NCBI GenBank assembly: GCA_965263455.1
Contig: CBDHHN010000004.1
Coordinates: 2,356,001-2,420,000, forward strand
Length of the DNA: 64,000 bases
Direction of reading: 5' to 3'
Source of the DNA: CADEDH01 sp965263455
GTDB taxonomy: Bacteria > Actinomycetota > Acidimicrobiia > Acidimicrobiales > SZUA-35
Of the stretch, positions 57,697 through 64,000 are shown in pieces. Under the pieces are notes generated by a model that saw only the letters and a list, made by a program, of their open reading frames with translations, had not been told where the DNA came from and searched no databases. The position numbers were made by a program, and so were the translations under genes. Each line of letters starts with the position of its first letter. The first letter of the stretch is position 1.

Positions 57697-59111
57697 GACC
57701 GGTCGAGGCGCCGGGGTACCCTGTGTCGGTGCGAGCCGCGGTCTCCCCCGTCGCCCGACGGGTGCCGGGCCTGGTCGCCGTCCTCGGTGCGGCGCTGTCA
57801 CTGGCGATGGTGGTCGCGGCCTGCGGCTCCGACCGTTCGGCCGACGACGTCGACGACAACGCCGCCGGTGATCCCGCCTCCGGCGATCCCACCGCCAGCC
57901 CGGCCGACGGCGCCGCCGACGGGCAGAGCGACCACGCCGCCACCGGAGGCGTCGACCTGGGTCGGCTGGAGGCCGGCTTCGGGCTCGGGTCGGAGGCGTC
58001 GGTGGTCCTCGACCGCCTCGGTGACAACGACGCCCTGGCCGGCGAGTGGTTCCGGTTCGAGCCCGTCTTCGAGACCGTTCCCGCCTGCCACTTCGGCGAC
58101 CCCCTGGCCTCGGTCCACCGGAACTACCTCAACCGACGCACGGGCGAGAGCGCCGGGTTCGTCATCCAGCTGCACCCCGATCCGGCGTCGGCCTCGGCCG
58201 CGGTGACGACGGCGACGGGGGAGGGATACGGGGCATGCGCCCGGGCGGCCAAGGAGCGACTCGACGAGACGATCCGGGCCCAGGGCGTGTTCGAGCGTCT
58301 GGACGCCGACCTGGAGGGGCGAATCGAGCCGTCGCTGCTGGCCGACCCCGACGGCGCCACCCGCCGCACCACCCTGGAGCTGTCGGGCCCCGGCTCGTCG
58401 CTCACCCTCGACGTTGCCACCACCTACCTCGCCCGAGGTCGGGCCCTGGTCGTGGTCGAGGTCGCCCTCCTCGACGGCTCCACCGACCATGGTGATCTGA
58501 CCGCCCGCCTGGTCGACCTGCTGGGCGACGACGCCGTCGGCCCGGCGGCCGACCCCGCCCTCGACCTCGCGGCCGAGCGGATGCGGCACGCCGTCCTCGG
58601 TCCCGACTCGCCGGCCCGGTTCTACCAACTGCTGGAGCCGGCCATGCTGGCGGCCGGCGGCGGCCCCGAGTGCGGGGGACCGGCCCATGGCCGCCTGCGA
58701 CTGGTGGGCCCGACCTGGGCCACCGCCCAACGGGTGAGCGCCATCAGCCAGCAGACCGACAGCTACGCCACCGAGGCCGAGGCCGTCGCCGCCTTCGACG
58801 CCCTGTCCTCCATCGACTCGGCCTGCGTGCACGGGGAGCTGGCGGCCGACATGGCCGGGACCGTCACCTTCGTCGAGGCCACCGATGGCCTGACCGAGCG
58901 GGACGGTCGAACCGTGTTCACGGCAACCGTCCGCATCACCCAGCGCCTCGACGGCCCCAACGACATCGAGGTCGAGGCGCGGTCGATGCTGGTCGCGACC
59001 CGGGTCGGTACGGAGCTGGTGGGCTGGCAGTTCCTCGGGATCGAGGGTGACGAGCCCGATCTGGTCGGCCTGACCGTGGCCGCCGCCGAGCGGTTGGAGG
59101 CGGGCCTATGA
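57693..59111 (+). CDS. Lipoprotein of unknown function
   Basis: About 472 residues. A signal peptide ('GLVAVLGAALSLAMVVAACG') with lipobox VAAC marks a lipoprotein, followed by an Asp/Ala/Gly linker. The rest has two halves with similar length and several cysteines ('ETVPACHFGDPLASVHRNYL', 'GEGYGACARAAKERLDETIR', 'AAGGGPECGGPAHGRLRLVG', 'LSSIDSACVHGELAADMAGT'), which look like PknH-sensor-type domains of actinobacteria, but I am not sure. The GTG at 57693 overlaps the upstream stop; a GTG at 57729, six bases after a TACCCT element, gives a more normal signal peptide and may be the true start. It overlaps the histidine kinase gene (ATGA), so the three genes may sense and respond to an envelope signal. 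Confidence 0.75.
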   Translation: MRPVEAPGYPVSVRAAVSPVARRVPGLVAVLGAALSLAMVVAACGSDRSADDVDDNAAGDPASGDPTASPADGAADGQSDHAATGGVDLGRLEAGFGLGSEASVVLDRLGDNDALAGEWFRFEPVFETVPACHFGDPLASVHRNYLNRRTGESAGFVIQLHPDPASASAAVTTATGEGYGACARAAKERLDETIRAQGVFERLDADLEGRIEPSLLADPDGATRRTTLELSGPGSSLTLDVATTYLARGRALVVVEVALLDGSTDHGDLTARLVDLLGDDAVGPAADPALDLAAERMRHAVLGPDSPARFYQLLEPAMLAAGGGPECGGPAHGRLRLVGPTWATAQRVSAISQQTDSYATEAEAVAAFDALSSIDSACVHGELAADMAGTVTFVEATDGLTERDGRTVFTATVRITQRLDGPNDIEVEARSMLVATRVGTELVGWQFLGIEGDEPDLVGLTVAAAERLEAGL

Positions 59112-60484
59112 GCCGGCGCGCCGTCCGTCCCGTCTGGGTGTTGGAGGCGGTGCTCCACCTGGTGCTCGTGGTGTCGTGGGTGGTGGCCTACTTCGCCGCC
59201 CGCCGCTCCCTGGCCGACATGCCGCCCGGGACCCGCAACTACATCCTGGCCCTCTACCAGTCCGACGACCGCCTGCTGCTGTGCCTGGCGCTGGGGTTGG
59301 TGGGAGTGGCGGCCCTCGGTGCCCGTCACCGTTGGCCCACGGCCGCCCTGGTGGCGGTGTCGGCCCTGGTGTTCCTGGTGGAGTTCCTGTTTCCCTACGT
59401 GACCCGGATCGCCTTCGCCACCACGATCATGATCCTGGTGGCCGTGTTCTGGGCCCTGTGGCGGACCGAGCGGTTCCGGTTGCTGGCCACCCTGTCGTTG
59501 GCCCTCGGCGCCCTGGTCACCGTGCCCCGCTACCAGGTGTCCCGCAACCTGAGTACGGCCACCATCGACGGCACGGCCGAACCCCTGGTCGAGCTGACCT
59601 CGATCGTCACCACCCTGCAGTCGATGATCCTGGTGGCGGTGGCGGTGGCCGCCGCCGCCCTGGTCCGCCGGTTCGATGCCCAGGCGGTCGAGCTGGCCGA
59701 ACGCAACCGGGAGCTGACCGAAGAGCGGGCGGCCTCCGCCCGGGCCGCCGTCCTCGACGAGCGGGTTCGCATCTCCCGGGAACTGCACGATGTGGTGGCC
59801 CACCACGTCACCACCATGACGGTCCATGCCGGGGCGGCCCGACAGGTGGTGGCGGCCCGACCGGAGGCCGCCACCGAGTCGCTCCATCAGATCGAGCGGG
59901 CCGGGCGCGATGCGGTGTCGGAGCTGCACCGGCTCCTCGGTTTCCTCCGGGGCGACGGCGACGAGTCCGCCCGCAGGGATCACGAGGACGATGACCGGGC
60001 GCCGGTGCCCTCGCTGCGCCATCTCGACCGCCTGGTCGACTCGCTCGGGCCCGGCCTCCACTGCGAGCTCACCGTCGCCGGCGACCTCGGGGTCGTGCCC
60101 CAGTCGGTCGACGTGTCGGCCTATCGCATCGTGCAGGAGGCCTTGACCAACGTGCTCAAGCACAGCACCGCGACCCGGGCCGTCGTCACCGTCGATGCCG
60201 ATGGCCGCCGGGTGGCCCTGCGGGTGGTCGACCGGGGCCGACCGGTCCACGGCTTCGACCCCGCACCGAACTCCGACGCCTCCCCCGGGCCCGCCGATCC
60301 CGGGCCGGGCCGGGGCCACGGCCTGGTGGGGATGCGGGAGCGGGCCGCCCTGCACGGGGGCCGCCTCGGCGCCGGCCCCGATCCCGACGGCGGTTGGTTG
60401 GTCGAGGCCGAGTTGCCGTACGAGCCGATCCAGGTGGCCCGCGACGCGGTCTCGGCCCCACGCTACGAGAGGAACGCCCGATGA
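59108..60484 (+). CDS. NarL-family sensor histidine kinase
   Basis: About 458 residues. Five or six hydrophobic segments fill the first 170 residues with no large outer loop, so the signal is probably sensed in the membrane. The dimerisation helix has 'DERVRISRELHDVVAHHVTT', the HisKA_3 motif with phospho-acceptor histidine, followed by 'LHQIERAGRDAVSELHRLLG'. The ATPase part has 'YRIVQEALTNVLKHSTATRA' (N box) and 'GRGHGLVGMRERAALHGGRL' (G box). It overlaps the lipoprotein gene upstream (ATGA) and the response regulator downstream (ATGA), suggesting one operon. Confidence 0.93.
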   Translation: MSRRAVRPVWVLEAVLHLVLVVSWVVAYFAARRSLADMPPGTRNYILALYQSDDRLLLCLALGLVGVAALGARHRWPTAALVAVSALVFLVEFLFPYVTRIAFATTIMILVAVFWALWRTERFRLLATLSLALGALVTVPRYQVSRNLSTATIDGTAEPLVELTSIVTTLQSMILVAVAVAAAALVRRFDAQAVELAERNRELTEERAASARAAVLDERVRISRELHDVVAHHVTTMTVHAGAARQVVAARPEAATESLHQIERAGRDAVSELHRLLGFLRGDGDESARRDHEDDDRAPVPSLRHLDRLVDSLGPGLHCELTVAGDLGVVPQSVDVSAYRIVQEALTNVLKHSTATRAVVTVDADGRRVALRVVDRGRPVHGFDPAPNSDASPGPADPGPGRGHGLVGMRERAALHGGRLGAGPDPDGGWLVEAELPYEPIQVARDAVSAPRYERNAR

Positions 60485-61140
60485 CGATCAGGGTGCTGTT
60501 GGCCGACGACCAGGCCATGATCCGGGCCGGGTTCAAGCTCCTGGTCGACAGCCAGCCCGACCTGGAGGTGGTGGGGGAGGCCGAGACCGGGGCCGAGGCC
60601 GTGGCCCTGGCCGGCGACCTCGACGTCGACGTGATCCTGATGGACGTCCAGATGCCGGACATGGACGGGGTCGAGGCCACCGCCGCCGTGGCCGCGGCCG
60701 AGGGCGTTGCGGCCCGGGTCCTGATCGTGACCACGTTCCAGCGCGACGACTACCTTTTCGACGCCCTCCGAGCCGGGGCCAGCGGGTTCCTGCTCAAGAC
60801 GGCACCCCCCGAGGAACTGGTCCAGGCCATCCGGGTCATCGCCGAGGGCCGGTCCCTGCTCGATCCGACCGTGACCGGCCGGGTCATCGACTCCTTTGCC
60901 GGTGGCGGACCGGCGGTGGCCCGTTCCGAGCGGCTGGGCGAGCTGACCGAGCGGGAGCGGGAGGTGTTGGAGCACGTGGCCCAGGGCCTGAGCAACGCCG
61001 AGATCGCCGACACCCTGTTCGTGGGTGAGGCCACGGTCAAGACCCATGTGTCGAGCGTCCTGTCGAAGCTCGGCCTCCGCGACCGGGTCCAGGCCGTGGT
61101 CTTCGCCTACGAGCACGGCCTGGTCCGGCCCGGTCGCTGA
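60481..61140 (+). CDS. NarL/FixJ-type response regulator
   Basis: About 219 residues. The receiver domain starts 'MTIRVLLADDQAMIRAGFKL' with the acidic pocket, has the phospho-acceptor in 'DVDVILMDVQMPDMDGVEAT' and the conserved 'FLLKTAPPEELVQAIR' lysine. The C-terminal LuxR-type helix-turn-helix is 'LTEREREVLEHVAQGLSNAE' then 'ATVKTHVSSVLSKLGLRDRV'. It is the partner of the adjacent histidine kinase. Its targets are unknown; the lipoprotein operon is a natural candidate. Confidence 0.95.
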   Translation: MTIRVLLADDQAMIRAGFKLLVDSQPDLEVVGEAETGAEAVALAGDLDVDVILMDVQMPDMDGVEATAAVAAAEGVAARVLIVTTFQRDDYLFDALRAGASGFLLKTAPPEELVQAIRVIAEGRSLLDPTVTGRVIDSFAGGGPAVARSERLGELTEREREVLEHVAQGLSNAEIADTLFVGEATVKTHVSSVLSKLGLRDRVQAVVFAYEHGLVRPGR

Positions 61141-61179
61141 TGGGCCCCGGGCGGCCGGGCGACGGCCCGGGGGCTGGAC

Positions 61180-61185
61180 TAGCGT
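61180..61185 (+). promoter_or_regulatory. Leaderless -10 element (TAGCGT) for the HSL-type hydrolase gene
   Basis: TAGCGT is followed by TCCGGCC and then the ATG at 61193, a seven-base gap. Confidence 0.5.
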
Positions 61186-61192
61186 TCCGGCC

Positions 61193-62131
61193 ATGACCGC
61201 GGTCGACCCCTCCCTGGAGAAGACGGCCCGCCGGGCCCCCACGCTTCCCCTCTCCGCCCGATCCCTGCCGGTGCTGCGGCGCCTCACCGCACTGGTGGCC
61301 CTGACCACGTTCCGCCGCCACCGGGGCGGCGTCACGAGCGAGGACCTGACCCTCGACGGGGTGCCCGTGCGGCGCTATGAGCCCCCGTCGCGCGCGGTGG
61401 CCGGGCCGTCACCGGCCCTCATCTGGATCCACGGCGGGGGCTACCTGATGGGCGACCACCGGGAGAACACCGTCTGCAGCCTGTATGCCGCCGCCCTCGG
61501 CGTGCCCGTGTTCTCCGTTGGCTACCGGCTGGCCCCCGAGTACCCGTTCCCCGCCGGTCTCGACGACGTGGTGGGGGCGATGGCCGGACTCCGATCCCGG
61601 CGCGACACGCTGGTGCTCGACCCCGATCGGTTGGCCGTCGGTGGCGCCAGCGCCGGCGGCGGGTTGGCCGCCTCGGTGGCCCAGCGGCTCCACGACGAGG
61701 GCCTGCCCCCGGCGGCCCAGCTCCTGATCTACCCGATGCTCGACGACCGCACCGCGGTCCGCGACGACATCGGCCCGAGCGACCACAAGGTGTGGTCCAA
61801 CGCCTCCAACCACTTCGCCTGGGGTGCCTACCTGGGCACGGAGCCCGGGGCCGAGACCCAGGTCGATCACGCCGTGCCCGCCCGCCGGTCCGACCTGACC
61901 GGCCTGGCCCCGACCTGGATCGGGGTGGGAACCCTCGACCTGTTCCTCGACGAGTCGGTGGCCTACGCCGACCGACTCCGGGGCTCGGGCGTCGCCTGCG
62001 TCCTCGAGGTGGTCGAGGGGGGCGTCCACGGCTTCGACCTGCTGTTCTCGGCCATCGACTCGGGCCCGGCCCGGGCCTTCCGCCGCAGTCAGTTCGACTT
62101 CCTGGCCACCCACCTCGGGCTGGCCCGCTGA
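61193..62131 (+). CDS. Alpha/beta hydrolase, hormone-sensitive-lipase (type IV esterase) family
   Basis: About 312 residues. The oxyanion motif is 'PALIWIHGGGYLMGDHRENT' (HGGG), the nucleophile serine lies in 'LAVGGASAGGGLAASVAQRL' (GASAGG), the acid in 'TWIGVGTLDLFLDESVAYAD' and the histidine in 'VVEGGVHGFDLLFSAIDSGP'. These are the hallmarks of the HSL family, which hydrolyses short- or medium-chain esters in the cytoplasm. There is no signal peptide. The ATG at 61193 has a leaderless -10. It is convergent with the PHA depolymerase-like gene, with 43 bases between the stops. Confidence 0.92.
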   Translation: MTAVDPSLEKTARRAPTLPLSARSLPVLRRLTALVALTTFRRHRGGVTSEDLTLDGVPVRRYEPPSRAVAGPSPALIWIHGGGYLMGDHRENTVCSLYAAALGVPVFSVGYRLAPEYPFPAGLDDVVGAMAGLRSRRDTLVLDPDRLAVGGASAGGGLAASVAQRLHDEGLPPAAQLLIYPMLDDRTAVRDDIGPSDHKVWSNASNHFAWGAYLGTEPGAETQVDHAVPARRSDLTGLAPTWIGVGTLDLFLDESVAYADRLRGSGVACVLEVVEGGVHGFDLLFSAIDSGPARAFRRSQFDFLATHLGLAR

Positions 62132-62174
62132 CCTCGGCCGTTCCGCCGGCGCCGTCCCGGCGGACGACGTCGTC

Positions 62175-62990
62175 TCAGCGGTCGAGGAAGACCCGGATCC
62201 GCTCGGCCGTCTCCTCGCCCTTGACGAACACGAACAGGTGGCCGGCCCCGGGGAGCACCTGCAGTTCGGCGTCGGGGAGTCGAGCGGCCAGGATGCGGCC
62301 GTTGGCCACCGGAATGATGGGGTCGTCGTCCCCGGCCAGGACCAGGGCCGGTGCCTTGACCGTGTGGAGCCAGGGCAGGCTCGACCACGTCTGGACGGCC
62401 AGGAGCTGGTAGGCGTAGCCGAGGGTCGTCGGCGGGCGGGTCGAGCGCAGGTGGGCGTGCTCGTCGAGCAGGTCGGGGTGCTCGGCGATGGCACCGCCGT
62501 AGAGCACCGGGGCGATCCGGCGCAGGTACTCGGGGGAGTGGTAGCGCAGCGGCGACATCAGGATCGACAGGGCCAGGGGACGGCCCGGGATCGAGCCCCA
62601 GCCCGGCATGGTGGCGCACAGTACGAGGCGGCGGACGAGGTCGGGTCGGCGCCGGGCCAGTTCCTGGGCCAGGGCCCCACCCCAGGACACGCCGAGCACA
62701 TCGACCCGGTCGTGACCCAACCGGTCGACCAGGCCGCCGACGGTTCGGGCCAGGGCCCGCATCGAGAGCGGTTTGGCCGGGGTCGAGCTTCCGCCGACGC
62801 CGGGGGCGTCGAAGGCGATCGTCTCCCGGTCGGCCAGGTGGCGCCGCAGGGGTTCGAACAGCTCCCCGGTGGCGCCGATGCCGTTGATCAGCAGCAGGGG
62901 CCGGCCCTGGCCCGCTCGCTGGACCAGGACCCGGAGTCGTTGCGACCCGATGTTGACGGTGCGCTCGGACACCGGATTGCGGATTCTCAC
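62175..62990 (-). CDS. PHA depolymerase-like alpha/beta hydrolase
   Basis: About 271 residues. The oxyanion region is 'GRPLLLINGIGATGELFEPL', the nucleophile elbow is 'VDVLGVSWGGALAQELARRR' (GVSWGG, the motif of intracellular medium-chain-length PHA depolymerase PhaZ), the acid is in 'LVLAGDDDPIIPVANGRIL' and the histidine in 'LQVLPGAGHLFVFVKGEETA'. It likely releases hydroxyalkanoate from intracellular PHA granules. The start is uncertain: a GTG at 62990 gives 'VRIRNPVSERTVNIGSQRLR', and one at 62972 is also possible. It follows the PHA synthase gene after 59 bases on the same strand, which supports the assignment. Confidence 0.88.
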   Translation of the reverse strand: MRIRNPVSERTVNIGSQRLRVLVQRAGQGRPLLLINGIGATGELFEPLRRHLADRETIAFDAPGVGGSSTPAKPLSMRALARTVGGLVDRLGHDRVDVLGVSWGGALAQELARRRPDLVRRLVLCATMPGWGSIPGRPLALSILMSPLRYHSPEYLRRIAPVLYGGAIAEHPDLLDEHAHLRSTRPPTTLGYAYQLLAVQTWSSLPWLHTVKAPALVLAGDDDPIIPVANGRILAARLPDAELQVLPGAGHLFVFVKGEETAERIRVFLDR

Positions 62991-63049
62991 CGCCGCAAGC
63001 TTGGATGACGCCCAGGACGCCGGTCCAGCCCGCAGGAGGGCGTCGGTCC

Positions 63050-64000
63050 TCAATCGAGCACGTAGTCGCCCGGGGCCGGGGCCAGCACCGGGTGGTCGGG
63101 ATGCCCCAGCTCGGCCGGGGCGTCGACCAGCTTCCCGGCCCGGGGGGCCAGCCACTCGGTCCAGTTGTCCCACCAGCTCCCGGCCGAGGTCGAGGCCCCC
63201 TCCAGCCAGGTGTCGGGGTCGACCCCGATCTCGTCGGCTGCCGGGTTGGTGTGGAACGACCCCTTGGGGTTGCCCGAGGGGTTCACCAGGGCCTGGATGT
63301 GGCCCTGGGAGCTGAGGACGAACGTCGACGGGCCACCGAGGAGGGCCACCGACTCGTAGCAGGCCTTCCACGGGGTGATGTGGTCGGTCACCGCCCCCAC
63401 GACGTAGTTCTCGACCTCGACCGCCCCGAGATCGATCGGGACACCCTTGACCGTCAGGCAGCCGGGCCGGGTCAGTTCGTTGTCGGCGGCGATGGCGAGG
63501 AAGTCCTGGTGCAGACCGGCCGGGAGGTTGGTCGAGTCGACGTTCCAGGCCAGCACGTCGAACGCCGGAGGCTTGCGGCCGTGGAGGTAGTTGTTGACCC
63601 AGTAGTTCCAGACCAGGTCGTTGGGTCGCAGCCAGGCGAAGGTGCGGGACAGCTCCTGCCCGGAGAGGACACCGGTCAGCGCCGTCTGGGCTCGCATGAG
63701 CTGGACGGTGGCCGGGTTGAGCATCGCCCCCATGGTCGACGGGGTGGCCCAGTCGAGGATGGTGACGAGCAGGGTGAGGGTGTTGAGCCGGGGGTCGTCG
63801 GTGGCGGCCAGGTACCCGGCCAGGGCGGAGGAGGTGATGCCCCCGGCGCAGACGCCGAGGAGGTTCACGTCGTCGGCCGTGGTCACAGTCCGGGCCACGT
63901 CGACGGCGTCGCTCACGGCGTCGACGTACGTGTCGAGGTTCCAGGCCCGGTGCTCGGGGCCGGGGTTGCGCCAGCTGATCATGAACACCTGCTGGCCCTG
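63050..64000 (-). CDS. phaC: Poly(3-hydroxyalkanoate) synthase, C-terminal part (5' end beyond window)
   Basis: About 317 residues are present; the gene continues past the right edge. 'GQQVFMISWRNPGPEHRAWN' is the conserved PHA synthase segment, the lipase-like box with catalytic cysteine is 'DVNLLGVCAGGITSSALAGY', the catalytic aspartate is in 'YVVGAVTDHITPWKACYESV' and the histidine in 'VLSSQGHIQALVNPSGNPKG'. The enzyme polymerises hydroxyacyl-CoA at granule surfaces. The PHA depolymerase-like gene follows on the same strand, so synthesis and breakdown of storage polymer are encoded together. Confidence 0.95.
   Translation of the reverse strand, partial: QGQQVFMISWRNPGPEHRAWNLDTYVDAVSDAVDVARTVTTADDVNLLGVCAGGITSSALAGYLAATDDPRLNTLTLLVTILDWATPSTMGAMLNPATVQLMRAQTALTGVLSGQELSRTFAWLRPNDLVWNYWVNNYLHGRKPPAFDVLAWNVDSTNLPAGLHQDFLAIAADNELTRPGCLTVKGVPIDLGAVEVENYVVGAVTDHITPWKACYESVALLGGPSTFVLSSQGHIQALVNPSGNPKGSFHTNPAADEIGVDPDTWLEGASTSAGSWWDNWTEWLAPRAGKLVDAPAELGHPDHPVLAPAPGDYVLD

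Overview
The window is about 64 kb of very GC-rich chromosome with almost every base coding, tight ATGA/GTGA gene overlaps and many GTG starts. SARP/BTAD regulators, a DUF2510 protein, a GYF_2/TM2 protein, an F420-type luciferase-like oxidoreductase, a Tad pilus locus, a Cgl0159-type inositol gene and frequent leaderless starts (TANNNT 6-8 nt before ATG/GTG) point to an actinobacterium. My best guess is an Acidimicrobiia-like lineage, but this is inference from gene content only. No phage, plasmid, CRISPR or insertion-sequence genes are visible.

Layout. 1-2.3 kb: end of a COG2907-DUF1365 lipid-modification module. 2.4-4.7 kb: cysteine dioxygenase overlapped by a four-domain rhodanese that carries an 18-bp repeat array in its first active-site loop. 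4.8-6.7 kb: two small envelope proteins. 6.7-10 kb: serine hydrolase, MFS transporter and RraA-like protein. 10-14.2 kb, all on the minus strand: hisE, tRNA-His, hisS and a chemoreceptor. The tRNA-His gene lacks G-1 and has A73 and U72, and the adjacent HisRS looks like the divergent alpha-proteobacterial type, so the two may form a non-canonical identity pair. 14.5-20.8 kb: small membrane protein, methyltransferase, unknown proteins, a GH19-fold lytic enzyme and an RNA m5C methyltransferase. 21-26.3 kb: thiol peroxidase and a large SARP regulator, divergent from a leader ORF, an SRPBCC protein and an SDR, with a triple 14-bp direct repeat between. 26-36 kb: SulP transporter, F420 oxidoreductase, K+ channel, TetR regulator, methyltransferase, an FAD monooxygenase overlapped with an N,N-dimethylformamidase-like protein, and a META-domain lipoprotein.

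36.2-44.6 kb is a complete-looking Tad/Flp locus (SAF/CpaB, CpaE-like ATPase with an apparent frameshift, TadA, TadB, TadC, pilin, two TadE-like proteins, TadG-like) followed by a BTAD-domain regulator. 44.8-48.3 kb: two phosphohexomutases, the second glmM. 48.4-52 kb: an unknown small protein, an SRPBCC protein and a Ser/Thr kinase with three perfect 78-bp repeats. 52.1-55 kb: an inositol operon (iolB, iolC, Cgl0159-like) behind a LacI-type palindrome. 55-61 kb: cNMP-binding protein, acyltransferase, a putative metallopeptidase lipoprotein whose frame is broken by a 20-bp tandem duplication, a second lipoprotein and a NarL-type two-component system. 61.2-64 kb: an HSL-type hydrolase, a PHA depolymerase-like hydrolase and the 3' part of a PHA synthase.

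Functional themes are sulfur/cysteine oxidation, histidine supply and charging, pilus assembly, inositol catabolism, amide/aromatic oxidation and polyhydroxyalkanoate turnover. All functions are assigned by reading motifs; no database search was run.
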